Origin: Watersipora subatra
Lineage: Eukaryota; Bryozoa; Gymnolaemata; Cheilostomatida; Watersiporidae
NCBI RefSeq assembly: GCF_963576615.1
Contig: NC_088717.1
Location: forward strand, 38,518,302-38,582,301
Direction: 5' to 3'
Length of the DNA stretch: 64,000 nucleotides
Shown: positions 40,424 to 54,600 of the stretch, in pieces
How the letters are laid out: every line of letters begins with the position of its first letter
Position numbering within the stretch: the first letter of the stretch is position 1
The notes under the pieces: model-generated
Seen by the model: the letters and a program-made list of their open reading frames with translations, nothing else
The model's database searches: none
What the model was told of the DNA's origin: nothing
Made by a program: the position numbers and the translations under genes

Positions 40424-41750
40424 TACCGTGAAACCTCTATCTGAATGCTATGGCACTCCATTGTTCAACCCTTCCCCTGTAGAGGTGTCTTATTAGAGGT
40501 GGCGTTCAAATAAAGAGTGGCGCTGTATTTTTTAAATGGTTCATAAGAATTTTGGAAGCGAAATTTAACCCTTTAGGCGAAGTGAATGTTGCCTATATTT
40601 TGCACTCTCCTTTGAATGGAGTGAGATTAACTGCTTTAGGTGCAACAAATCTGTCATAACTTACCTTTAACTGGTCATAGATCTCTAAGTAGATATGCAT
40701 TAGAAAGCTATTTCTACCTGAACAATATTTCTATCAATTAATATTTATTGCTTGCAATTAACCTCCAATGATCATATAGCCTGCGTTGAAATTTGTTGGA
40801 GGTGTCAGTTTTTTATTTTATTCTAAATTTGAAAGCACATTTTTATTTTGTATCTATATTTAACAATGATGCATTAAGGCTCATCACACTTATTGTTATG
40901 TTTTCTACAGTTTGCAGTTAAACCTGGTGCTTTATGTGTAATAGAAAAGGTGTTTTGAGCATCGATTCATTGTAAGCCAAGTTTATATAACCGCAAATAT
41001 GCTATCAAATAATATGCTATAAATCTGCAAATTTACAAGTTATAGAATAATTATAACCTACAAAATGCTACTAACATATATTCAACAACAGGTGACATAA
41101 ACAAACCATAATTATAATACATGCAGACACAAAAATTATCCTTTTTGAAACAAAAATAGCTGCATCGTTTGCTCTGCAGGTTGTGTTCTGATTGTTGCTT
41201 TCGTGTTGACTTATGTCATCTTCTTGTGGCTGTTCAATACCTTACACAATGTCTCCTGACCTCAACTCTTCTTCTGCACTGCTGATCTAGTCGATATTAG
41301 CCTCCAGACAACTTTTTTAGCAGAAAAAAGTTTTACCTGGTGCTGTTTGACAAGCTTTTCACAAAAATAATGACATATATTTAGACACATGCATGCTTAG
41401 CACAAGCTATAGTCTGAAAATAGTAGTACAGATTCTATCGTAATTGTGAACCGTTTTTCATATATGTCTAAATATCAAGACCCCATTAAACAAAGAGCTA
41501 TTACTAGCCTGATACAGTTATTAATTATTTCTGTGGCGCTGATTTCAAAGTTGAAGAAAAGATCATAAGCTTTGGAACTAGAAAACAGACTTCAATACGA
41601 ATAGCAACCACAAAAAAACTAACTGTTATTGATGTAACCGAGCCATCATTAGTACTATCTTGTGGACACTTCTACTGATCACTTTCTATTTTGATTCGTG
41701 AAAATCAAAAAGTGTCAACGTGACAGTCAAATAGAGAGGTGCTCAAATAG
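40424..41750. mobile_element. Inverted-repeat DNA transposon, relative of the 19.4-kb element, opposite orientation
   Basis: The left end TA-CCGTGAAACCTCTATCTG matches the inverted right end of the element at 19447. Interior blocks match in reverse, for example a GTGTCCACAA word and TTTTGATTTTCACGAA. The right inverted repeat is eroded (CAAATAGAGAGGTGCTC), so that boundary is approximate. No transposase frame. Confidence 0.65.
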
Positions 41751-42362
41751 ATAACATGACAAATGGATAACAAATGGACTCATTTGATATATTTGAATAA
41801 ACTTTATGTAACAGATTAAAGAACAGAAAGCAATGACGTTATGCAATTATGCTAAAAACAAAGCAAAATTGTTTGCAAAGTTTTTAAAAATGCGAAAATA
41901 AATTAAAACAAATTCTAGAATTATTAAAAAAAGTCAATATAGTAGAAATAAAGTACAGAGTATAATAAAGTAGAACTACACAAATGTATGAGTAACTTGA
42001 CTAGAGTGGTAATCTAAAAAGAAGACAAATCCCGCTAGGAATGTCATCCCTAGCCGCTATCACCCTGCGTCAAGCCACATCATAAATAGTATTTATTGTT
42101 GCTACTGGTAAGCAACAACAAGTTTAAATATTTTACAATTTGATAAACTTTTTAGTTTTTACTAGGATAGAAAACACTAGCTTTAAAGATTCTCTGAGAG
42201 CACAGCAATGACTATCATTCTGTACAAAGTAAGATGAATACAAAAGAAGATTATTTTTGGACAAAAACAACAATTACAATATATTATTTTACATTAATAT
42301 TTTCTTAAAATTTGCCACAACAAACATTCTTGAAAAAACCGTATGTCAGTAAACAGAGCAAG
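41751..42362. other. No feature recognised
   Basis: AT-rich sequence between the transposon and the heptamer array. Nothing coding seen. Confidence 0.4.
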
Positions 42363-42614
42363 GATCACTGATCACTGATCACTGATCACTGATCACTGAT
42401 CACTGATCACTGATCACTGATCACTGATCACTGATCACTGATCACTGATCACTGATCACTGATCACTGATCACTGATCACTGATCACTGATCACTGATCA
42501 CTGATCACTGATCACTGATCACTGATCACTGATCACTGATCACTGATCACTGATCACTGATCACTGATCACTGATCACTGATCACTGATCACTGATCACT
42601 GATCACTGATCACT
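42363..42614. repeat. Perfect heptamer array, (GATCACT) x 36
   Basis: Exactly 252 bp, 36 units, no mismatch. Each unit contains the palindrome TGATCA at the junction. It begins 68 bp downstream of the transporter stop codon, so it may be within its 3' UTR. Confidence 0.98.
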
Positions 42615-42681
42615 GATCTTTGGCCCCCTAAAAAAAGTAAAATTAAAGTTGAGTAATCTCTAAGGGTTCCACTATAAACTG

Positions 42682-45600
42682 TTAGCTGACTGTCATAGAT
42701 GAATGTTTCTGAAGTAAATCTCTATCATGTATTTCTTCTTCAGTCACCAAAAGATGTTTTTCTGCTGATGCAATACGTAGCGGTTGTTTTGTTGAAACCA
42801 TGTAAAGAAAGTACGTAGCATTGAGAATGCCCTAAAAATAAAAAATTGTATATACTCCGTGCAGTGAAACCTGATTAGAACCTTCTTCTGATTGAAATTA
42901 TATTTCTAATATCTCAAAACATATATAATTAACATCTATATATATAAATGTGAACGTATGTCTGTCCTTCCAGTTATAGCTATTATTAGAATAGACTAGC
43001 TGGACAACAACGCTGTGACCAACGCACCGCTCATGCCTACTGGCATTATTAACTACTGTAGCTTAATGGAATTTTCCATTGGCAATGTGCCAGGTTAATA
43101 GCAAGCAACTCTTACTACTTCTCATTGTTTATAAGACAAAATGATTTTCTCATGATATGTAGTTTAAAAGTTAGAATGGCAAATGTTGTTATATGTTAAA
43201 TACAAATCAATTTTCTGTCCAAAAAGGCTTTTTCATTACCCGGACAACGCCGGGTAGCACAGCTAGTATATATACATAACATACCAAACATATATACTAG
43301 AAATTCCACTGTCATACAGCCCACGACCAAAGAGATGGCCAGAGATATTGGCAAAAAATTAAAGGGTACTGATGGTTGAGACATGCAATATTAGCAATCA
43401 AATGGCTCTGCAGTGCAATAGGATAACTGCAATGGTAGCTGTAATGTACTGGGTGTGGGTGTTATTATATACAACAATAAGCAATAATGAATGGAAAAGA
43501 TGTTTATATTTTCCCCCTGCAATAGGAGAAATGCAATATTGGCCAATATTAAAAGTAAAATGCACTGATATTCTTAGAATAATCAATTTTATTAATATAG
43601 TAATAATAGAAAAACAATACACGATTTTGTTTACATTTCAAAACGTCATAGGTAGCAATATCGAGAAGTTGTGGTATTTATATAGGTTTTTAGAAAATTT
43701 ATTTAAAAAGTGTTTGGTCATGACAAACAACAACAATGAAAGGAAAGTATTACACGTTTATATCTCTCCCTTGCAATAGGAGAAATGCAATGTTGGCCAA
43801 TACTATAAGTAAAATGCACTGATATTATTAAAATAACCAATATTGTTAATATAGTAATACAGCAATAATAGAAAACCTATGAGCGTTCATGCGTCTCGAA
43901 GATTTCTGCAAACTGCAGCAAAATAAAAGCTGTTATAAAAGTGTTATAAAGCTGTAGGCCTAATTTACTGTAATGTATGTAATTCAACAAAAATAAAGAA
44001 ATATGTTTATAATAACTCTGAAATGCAAAATTAGAAGTAAAATGGCAAGCTACTGTGTACTATACACAGTTTGAAAGTTGGTTGCGTTGAATGTAGAATG
44101 GTTTTGATAAGCGATCTTTAACAGAAAGCGAGTAAGAGCATTCACGCGTATAAAACTGTAGCAAAATAAAAAATGTTCTTGTCATGAAGGGGCGTTGTAG
44201 TTCGGCCCTAGCTTGTACATAAGTTGTAAAGAATTTTGGCTAACGTTTCAAATAATGAAACCTTTGGTGATTGGACAAAAAACGCAGGCTGATAAACTGT
44301 GTACCACAATTTCGTACCTGTAAATCGGTCTACGCCTCAAACGGTCTACGTTTATTACAGAAACCTTCGAACAAATTCGATTACAAGTAAAAAATGCCAT
44401 AGACTGATGAAATGAGCACGGTTTTCTCGTGAAATTCGCACTGCTAAATAGTTCTACTATCTGTCGCACGGCTTTATTGGCGTTTCAATTTTCAGTCTTA
44501 ATTTTTATTAAACTGGGTTTTTCAAGCGTTTTGTGGTCATTTTCGTCCAAATTAATCTGTCTATTTGTGTATAATCCGATCAGATGGGTAAGTTTTAAGA
44601 TAATACCGACGGTTTACAAAGACTTGGTAACATATTTAAATAGGGTTAAGTGTGTTTTGTATCATTATTATACTTCAACGACTTTACAAAACGATGCTTA
44701 AATTTGTTGATGAAATTTCTAGACGAAGGTTCGTCTCATTGTTGATGAATAATTTTCGTAAGTTGTGTGCACATGCATTTATCTTAAAAACTCCCACACA
44801 TCGCTCCGCTCGTTTGGTAGTGGGTTCATAGCATTATTAGAACAAAATATCTCTTCTGCTTTTAAAGGTGTACTTCAATAAATTCTTAAAAATCTGTCTG
44901 CTCCCTGCAGATAGATTTTATTTACGCTTACAAAATACATTTTATTTAAAGAACATTAGGTAAGACTTCAACACTTAAGTTTACTTACTAGGATGAGCTC
45001 GCAAAATGCGATGTAAGTCATGTTCCAGCCAAAGTTCTCAACATCTATAATAACACCGGATATAACCGGGCCCATTGTGGCTCCCAAACCCCACCCACTA
45101 TTGATGAGTCCTGTTATCATACCGTAAGTATGAAGACTTTTCCTCTCATGTTCATGGACTCTAAAATTATAGCAGAGTAGGTCAGTATCAACATTAATCC
45201 TGTTTTATCAAACTTTTCAAGCAATAAATGTACATATATACAGGCTCCTTTTTGCACAGCTCTTGATGAACAAAGTGAGTTCTTAAATGAAGTCCTAATA
45301 TGTACAATTTGTGTAGATATCAGCTATACAATTTGTGGAATATTTTAAGTTGTACCAACGAAGGCTTTTTACAAATGAATGTGATATTTATTGCTTTTGC
45401 TGTTCTACTATAAAATGGTAGGTTTGACGTTTTGCATTACATTAGGCACAATGTAAAGGAGTTGGTGTTCGTTTTGAATAAGTTGAGTTGAGCTGGTTGC
45501 AATAAAAACTGTGTATTATTACTCATCCTGATCTTGTTTCATTTTACAAAGCTTGCACTTGTACTATTACTACTACCATTTGCAATAAAAATAGGACAAG

Positions 45601-48600
45601 TGTTTGCGATACTAGCTATCAAATTATACTTCTTCACTTTCTTTAGTCGTATTTTTGCTTTTGGAAAGTTAAATGCTGGCAGCTCAATGACAGACACGAG
45701 TAAACAAATGCGAAAAAATTTATAGACAACAATATTAGCCAGATACAAATAAAATAAGCATTTTTGTCTAGATCATGTATCTGCGCATATCATTTAGTAT
45801 TTTCTTTTTTCAATGTTGCATTATCTTATTTTAGACTTTAAAATGTTTATTTTACTCTTTATAAGGACGAAATCAAGTAAAAAAAGTGTCACAGATTCTG
45901 AGTGCTGTATATAGTATCATAAACAAAGTTATAGCATGACAATAGCTATTGCGCAATACGCTGATGAGTCATGATCATAAATTTAGAAGCATTGTTCTAT
46001 TACTAGATTTTTCCTGAATGGATTTTCTGGAAGTTTCTAGAATAATTGTAAGGAGGCATAAATAGCCTGACTGCAGCAGTTCATAACAATTCAGTTTACA
46101 TTATACATGTCTACAAGTCAGCAATAAAGGATTATTTTATACTCTCACAGCAATCCTCGGCATATTATTATATAGACACTATATTACTTTTACATAGTTA
46201 GCCGCAGTATTACACCCGGACGTCTTAACTCTTAGCCTTGTGCAGACATCAGGATACAATCACAACACCAGATATCTCGAACCTGTCACATTGCATCACC
46301 GCTTTGTGACAACTTGGGGGCTGCTCTGGGAATATCTACCGTTGATCAGGATTATATCAGTCTAACTCACGCAAGACATAAAGAGTACCAAAAGACAGTC
46401 AGTAATGGCGGAGACTAGTATGAGCAGTATGCGGAGGGCAATGGATATGGGCGAGAAGCTTGGATTAAAGGATGCTGAGCTAGCCAAATTCATTGAAGAG
46501 AACGAACAAAAGTTTGCAGCGGAAATTGAACGCGAGGAGAGACGGATGGAACGAGAAGCCAAAAAGAGGCTGAGGACAGACAACTACAAATGCATATGAA
46601 GCAAATGGAGATAGACAGCCAGAACCAAGCAAGAGAGTTGGAGATGCAAAGAGAGATAGAAGAAAAGAGGTTAGCGCATGAGCTCGAGATGAAAAAACTG
46701 AAAGTGGAGAGTATTAGGATGGATGACTCCAAAAATGAGAGTACAGGACTAGAGCGGGTTAGTAGTAAACCTAAACCGAAACTACCAGTGTTTGATGAGA
46801 AAACAGATGACATGGATAGTTACCTGCAGCGATTTGAATGGATAGCTGAAAACTATCAGTGGGATAAAGCTGAATGGTCATTCCATTTGAGCCAATATCT
46901 CAAAGGTAAGGCTACAGAGACTTACACTAGAATGGCGGCAGGGAATAGGAAGGACTACGATCAGGTAAAGGAAGCTCTGTTAAAACGCTACAATCTCACG
47001 GAGGAAGGCTACAGAAAGCGATTCAGCGAGAGTGAAGCTGAGCCCGACGAAACACCACAACAATTTCTAGCTTGACTCAGTACCTACATTGACAAGTGGG
47101 TGGAGCTATCGAACTGCAAAGACCTGAAAGAACTCAACTTGCGAGAACAATTCATAGCGGCATGTCCTACGGATCTCGCTGTACATCTAAAGGAGATGAA
47201 ATTTGACAGCTGTGACGAGTTGGCTAAAGCTGCTGACCGATACCTGACAGCTCATGGTCGCAAGATGTCATTCATAAGGAAGACAACTCCAAATGAGACA
47301 ACCATCACCGGCCACAGTTATAACGAAAAGGGGCATATTGCAAATCGGTGTAATAAGAAGCCTCAAAAGTACTGCGCACACTGCAAGACGAATAACCATA
47401 ACACAGCCGAATGTCGAAGACTCAAGACACCTACGCACAAGGCGGGTGTGGCTGAAAATTCAAATCCAGAAGAACAGAATACGGATGAAATTAAGCTAAG
47501 TGGGAAGCGTTACGTACAAGTAGCATGTCGTAAAGGTAAAGTTGGTAAAATGGAGAATGGAGTAAACCTGGTTGGAGGTTATGTAAATGGTAAGCAGGTG
47601 GAGATGATTAGAGATACTAGATGCACCACAGTAGTGGTCAAGAAATTACTGGTAAAAGCTGATCAGTACACAGGAGAGGAAGGATATCTACAAATGGCAG
47701 ATAACACTGCCAGAAAACTGCCATTTGCCAAAATCAGCATCGATACACCATTCTATCAGAGAGATGTAACGGCGATGGTTATGGAGACACCCATTCACGA
47801 TCTAATGCTTGGAAATATTTCAGGCGCTCGATCCCTATGTGATCCACTACCAGAACAGGATCAGGAGTGTTCTGTGGTTACATGCGCACAAGCTATAGAA
47901 AATAAACGAGGAGAAAAACCACTATCAGTTGTCAGCAATGAAAACATCGAAGTAAACAGAGAAGACCTCATCAAGTCACAGAAAGAAGACGATTCTCTAA
48001 AGAGGCTGTATGATGCTACAGAAGCAATAATGAAAGGCAAACATTAAACCAGGTTCATGGTGAAAAAGGACATCCTTTATCGTGAATATTATCACCCAGG
48101 GTACAACAGCGGACAGCCGATAAAACCAGTAGTTGTACCGAAAACTCTACGTGTCGCTGTGATGAGACACGCCCACAATTCTTTATTGAGTGGAGATCTG
48201 GGAATCCGTAAAACTACTGATCGAATCCTAACCAACTTTTTCTGACCGGGTCTACATGATGAGGTTACGAGATTCTGTCGATCCTGCGACATCTGTCAAT
48301 GCACTGTAAAGAAAGGTTCAGTACAGAAGGTTCCCCTACAGCGGACTCCAGTAATTGAGACTCCATTCAAGCGCTGCGCTGTCGACTTGATTGGACCGAT
48401 TAACCCTCCGAGTGAAAAAGGACATAGATATATACTAACTCTGGTGGACTATACTACTCGATACCCCGAGGCTGTTCCACTGAAAGAGATAAGCTCAGAA
48501 GCAGTGGCTGAAGCTCTAATCGACATTTACAGTCGGGTTGGAATACCTGAAGAAGTAATCAGTGATCGAGGGACCCAATTCATATCTGAATACATAGAGG

Positions 48601-51600
48601 AGTTTGCCAGACTACTCGGCATGAAGCAGATGCCAACAACCCCCTACCATGCTATGGCTAATAGACTGGTGGAGCGATTTAATGGCACACTGAAGTCAAT
48701 GCTGGAAAAGTTATGCCATCAGGAGCCAAGGCAGTGGCACAGATACATAAACCCGACACTATTTGCCTACAGAGAGGTCCCACAGAAATCTACTGGATTC
48801 TCACCATTTGAGCTGTTGTACAGAAGGACAGTACGAGGGCCGATGGATATTCTACGACAGCTATGGACACAGGATGATGCCGATGGAAAGACCAAAAGTA
48901 GCTACCAACACTTGTTTGATCTGCGTGCTAAGCTGGAAGATAGGATGGAGTAGGCCCAGAAATAGCTGGAAGAAAATAAGCAGAGGTACAAGCATTACTT
49001 CGACAAGAAGGCAAAGAAAAGGAAATTTCAAGAAGGTGACAAAGCTCTCATCCTGCTCTCTACTAACCACAACAAGTTACTAATGCACTGGCAGGGACCA
49101 TGCAACGTAGAAGAGAAAGTCGGGATAAACGCATACCGAGTTCAGGTCAAAGGTAAAAGCCGAACCTACCATGCTAACATGCTGAAGAAATACTATGTGA
49201 GAGATGGTGAAAAAGAAATAACTGAGGTAGCTGGTATTGTAGAAGTAGAAGAAGAGGAAGGCACACTGGTGGAGTTGTATTCGGGAAAGTCAGTCGGAAC
49301 TGTGAAAGATCTGAAGATGGGAGAAAATATATCTGATGAGCAGAGAAAGCAGATCACGGACATCGTCAAGGACTACACAGATATATTCACAGACAGACCG
49401 GGAAACTGCAATCTCATCAAACATCCGATTATTCTAACCAGTAACAAGCCCATCAAATCCAAACCCTACACATTACCTTATGCAGTGAGGGAATCACTTA
49501 GAGAAGATATAAAAGATATGCTGAACACAGGGATCATCAGAGAATCAAACTCTCCATATGCATCACCAGTCGTACTCGTGAAAAAGCCTGATGGATCCAA
49601 TCGACTATGTGCTGACTACCGGAACTTGAACAAAATAACAGTGTTCAATCCAGAGCCAATGACAACAGCAAGCGATCTCTTTCAGAAGATGAGCGGTGAT
49701 CACTACTTCTCGAAGGTAGATCTAACTAAGGGCTACTGGCAAATTCCTGTAGAGGAGAGTGACATACCGAAGACTGCATTTTTTACTCCAGATGGGCAAT
49801 ACGAGTTCATCAGGATGCCGTTTGGGATGGTCAACTCTGGAGCAACATTTGTACGTGGCATGAAGAAGCTATTAGAGGATTTACCAGGAGTAGACAACTA
49901 CATCGATAACATCATCATACACACTGCCAAATGGGAGGATCACATGAACGCACTGAGAGAACTCTTCACTCGTTTGGCCAAGGCGCAGCTCACAATCAAA
50001 CCGATAAAATGCGACCTCGGTGGAACATCTATAGAGTTCCTAGGTCACAAGATCGATCGGGGAGAACTGAAACCGATGGAAGACAATGTGGAGAAAATCA
50101 CTGAAGCTCCAAGGCCTCGGACCAAGACTCAAGTACGGTCATTTCTAGGATTGACGGGCTACTACCGAGAGTTCGTCCCAAATTACGCGGCAATAGCAAG
50201 TCCTCTGTTGGACTTGCTATTGACTAAAAAAGGACAACCTAATAAAGTTATCTGGACAGATGCGCAAGAGAAGGCATACCGGAAACTAAGAGCGACCATA
50301 ACCGAGAAGCCAGTTCTGAAACTACCAGACATAACGAAGCAGTTCACCCTAAGGACTGACGCGTCGGACACTGGACTTGGAGCTGTACTACTACATGAAC
50401 ATGATGGAAAGCTATTTCCTGTCAGCTATGCTAGCAGAAAACTACTGGACCGTGAAAGGAATTACTCAACAATAGAGAAAGAATGCCTGGCAATTGTATG
50501 GGCTGTAAAAAAATATCTACCGTATCTCTACGGCGTGGAGTTCATACTACAAACGGATCACCAACCACTAACCTACATCAATCGAGCAAAGTATGAGAAC
50601 AGCGGAGTGATGAGATGGGCACTATATCTACAGGATTATCGCATGACGGTGGAATCGATCAAAGGGAAAGACAACGTCAGAGCGGACTACATGAGCAGAA
50701 TAGACTCAGAATCTTAATGCTGGAAATTTGACTATAAATTTCCTCTTGAATGGGGAGTTGTCACAGATTCTGAGCGCTGTATATAGTATCATAAACAAAG
50801 TTATAGCATGACAATAGCTATTGCGTAATACGCTGATGAGTCATGATCATAAATTTAGAAGCATTGTTCTATTACTAGATTTTTCCTGAATGGATTTTCT
50901 GGAAGTTTTTAGAATATTTGTAAGGAGGTATAAATAGCCTGACTGCAGCAGTTCATAACAATTCAGTTTACATTACACATGTCTACAAGTCAGCAATAAA
51001 GGATTATTTTATACTCTCACAGCAATCCTCGGCATATTATTATATAGACACTATATTACTTATACATAGTTAGCCGCAGTATTACACCCGGACATCTTAA
51101 CTCTTAGCCTTGTGCAGACATCAGGATACAATCACAACACCAGATATCTCGAACCTGTCACATTGCATCACCACTTTGTGACAAAAAGGTGTACAGTGTT
51201 TTGTACTGTGTTGTTGGCTTACACATTTTTTAATACGAATAAATGCAAATGTGTACTGTCTGCATAGTTTTTTGTTAAGAAATTATTTATTTCCTATTTT
51301 ATTCTTTATCACATTGCATCATATTATATTGCCTCATAATATGTTAAATTATATCTTTCTAGAGTCAATCAGAGGCGTACTAAACTTTAAAAAGACTTGC
51401 AGCTCAGAAACATTTGTCTGCTTAAAAAACTTTTTTGCCCTTTGGTCAAAACAAACAGTTTTTACACATTTTTGTTTTACACCTTACAAAATCACCCAAT
51501 TGGGTCTGTGGGTAAAACTGGAAGTCATTGTCTGAAGTTGGGAAGTGATCTCTGCAATATGAATTTCTGAATGTTTTTATTTTGGATCCTAGGAGTCAGG

Positions 51601-54600
51601 TCAGGTGCTAGCCTGCTACTGGTAACCATGTAACCCAGTACTACCTGTGCCATTGGTCGGGTCGCCGGCGACTAAACCAGCAACCCCTCCCTTTCTTTGA
51701 AAGGAGGGTTTGGAGGGAACTAAAAACAACATCCACCCAACATTTGGGCATGTACTATCCCGACAGCAAAAGCACCAGTTGGAAAGGGCGAAAGAATCTC
51801 TTGCAGATCAACGGCCGCGTACTGCAACTTGTCATACTCCCAATTGTCTAGGTCTTCTTGCCATTGGATCAGAGTATGACTAGCCAAGTTAGTGGATCTC
51901 TGCAGTGCATCAGAAGAACCACTTAAATCCACGCACAGCTTTCTGCTTGCACCAAAACAACCAACCAAGCCCTGCGGCGATTGGAAGGTGGCAACGGGGA
52001 CAGGGTAGTGAAACCTGGGAGTCCTCAGCTCCCAACCAGCATGCAGGCGGTGGAAGTTTATCAGTCGCTCGTCTCTTGAATGGAACAGGAGAGATGTTCG
52101 GTAGTTGCTTTCACGACTGAGCAGCCCTTCTTAGGGACCGCCCTGCTCACCTCAATCCGAGGAAGGGACTAGAAAAGGTGTCCTATACATGGTCTGTTCC
52201 TTTTCTCACCTGGCTGGATTACTGCGTCCAGATGGTTCACCTAATTTGCGGTAGAAAACAACAGATTACACTAGCAACATGGAATGTACGCATGCTCATG
52301 GACAATCAGCGCAGTGATCGACCTGACCGTCGCACAGCTTTTGTGGCACGTGAGCTCAGAAGACATGATATTGATATTGCTGCACTACAGGAGACAAGAC
52401 TTGCTGATGAGGGCCAGATGACAGAGGTGGGAGGTGGTTATACATTCTATTGGAAAGGGAGAGATGCTAAAGATCATAGGCTGTATGGGGTAGGTTTCGC
52501 TGTTAAAAATGAGCTTGTTAAGCACATGGACCATCTTCCTGTTGGCATTTCAGATCGACTGATGACCTTACAACTAAACATCAGTAAGAACAGGAAAGCA
52601 ACCCTGACCCGTGCCTATGCTCCGACCCTGATGGCCGAGCAAGAGGATAAAGAGCTATTCTATTCAGCTCTTGATGACACTGTATCGCATATTCCTAGAG
52701 CCGACAAGGTTGTGCTTCTTGGAGACTTTAATGCAAGAGTTGGTACGAACAGCACGACATGGAAGGACGTCATCGGCAAAGTGGGAATTGGCAGTATGAA
52801 TGACAATGGTCTCATGCTTCTCACCAAATGTGCAGAACTTAACCTTGTGATTACAAACACCCTGTTCAGACAGAAGAATAGAAGGAAAACAACCTGGAGG
52901 CACCCTCGCTCCGGTCACTGGCACTTAATAGACTATATAATCACCAAACAGCGGGACTTGGCAGATGTAAGAGTAACCAAAGCGATCAACTCAACAGATA
53001 GCTGCTGGATGGATCACAGATTGGTAAAAACTCTGCTGAGTTTCACTCTACAGCCCAAACAGAGAAGAGCTAAACGGACAGCAAGGCCAAAGTACTACGT
53101 GAATCTATTCAATAAACTGGATGTGAAAAAAGACTTTCAAACAAAAATCAATGAGAGACTATCAGCTGAAATCAACTCTATCTATCAGCTATCAACTCGA
53201 CTTGGACAAATCTAAAGAGCTGTATCACTAAGATATGCGAGGAGGTATTAGGCAAAGCGAAAAGGCACCACCAAGACTGGTTTGATGAGAATGACCTAGA
53301 AATAGAACAACTTATAAATAAAAAATGATCTAAATTTGCAGCCTGGCAAAACGATCTTAGAAACAAGGAGAAACAGAAGGCATACCACAGCATACGAACA
53401 GATGTGCAGCGACGAGTTCGAAGGATGCAGAATGAATGGTGGACACAAAAGGCAGAGGAGCTTCAGAGCTTGGCGGATCAGAATAAGACAAGGGATTTCT
53501 TTGCAGAGACACGAAAACTGTACGGTCCTCTGTCACATGGCTCTGTACCTGTTCGAGACAAGAATGGTGTGCTCCATAAAGACAAAGATGCCATCAGAGA
53601 TTGCTGGAAAGAACACTTTTCAAATTTTTTGAACCAAACATCCACTGTAGCTGATCCAGTCCTGCAGAAAGTCCCACAGCTGCCAACCCATCTGCAGCTA
53701 GGAGAAGAGCCAACACTAGTCGAGACGAAATACGCCATTCGAGCAATAAAGAGTGGGAAGGCTGCTGGCGCTGATGGAATACCTGCAGAAGTTTTCAAGC
53801 ATGGTGGAACTAAACTTACCAAGAAACTGCACTGCCTTTTTACACTTGTGTGGACAACTGAGAAAATACCTGATGAATTACGTGATGCACTGATTGTTAC
53901 CATCTTCAAAAAAGGAGATAGGACGATGTGTGGGAACTACAGGGGGATATCCCTCTTGTCAATAACGGGGAAGATTCTAGCTAGAATTCTGTCCTATAAA
54001 CTCTCCGGTGTTGCGGAAAAAATTCTTCCAGAGACACAGTGTGGTTTTAGGCCTGGCCGGGGTACAGTAGATATGATATTTGCTGCTAGACAGATCCAGG
54101 AAAAATGCTGAGAACAGAACAAGGACCTTTACATGGCCTTCATAGACCTTACCAAGGCTTTCGACACTGTTGACAGACAATCTCTATACAAAGTACTTGA
54201 GAAAATCGGCTGCCCTCCCAAATTTGTGGCTATTGTGCAGCTTCTGCATGATGAGATGAGCGCATCAGTTTTGGTGGATGGCCAACAAACAGATCCTTTT
54301 GGAGTAAAAACTGGGGTGAAACAAGGCTGCGTGATTGCACCAACGCTGTTTTCTATCTACTTGTGTGCTGTACTGCACCTTGTAAAACAAGAACTCTCTG
54401 AAGGTATCACATTGAACTATCGAATAGGCGATCTGTTCAACCTGCAGAGACTTCGTGCTAAAACTCTAACTTCGAAACAAAGTGTTCTTGAGCTCCAATA
54501 TGCTGATGACAATGCTCTCGTGGCTCATACAGAAGAACATTTTCAAGTAGTCATGACAGCTTTTGAAAATGCTTACAGGGCTCTTGGACTCAAGCTGAAT

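Larger units (their letters stand above)
45882..51188 (+). mobile_element. Gmr1-type LTR retrotransposon (integrase before reverse transcriptase), inactive
   Basis: 425-bp LTRs (45887-46311 and 50759-51183) with TGTCACAG...GTGACA ends, flanked by the 5-bp duplication AAAAG (45882-45886, 51184-51188). I count nine LTR differences (about 2%), mostly transitions. The sequence after the 5' LTR, TTGGGGGCTGCTCTGGGA, resembles a tRNA-Pro-type primer site with three mismatches. The candidate polypurine tract AATGGGGAG precedes the 3' LTR. The interior order is gag, zinc knuckle, protease, integrase, then RT-RNaseH. This is the Ty1/copia-like order known from Gmr1 elements, although the RT is Ty3/gypsy-type. 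It is inserted in the transporter's large intron on the strand opposite to the gene. Confidence 0.9.

Noticed and set aside
43372-43779. 135-codon plus-strand frame in the last transporter intron
   Set aside because: It spans a duplicated AT-rich block and has no domain signature.
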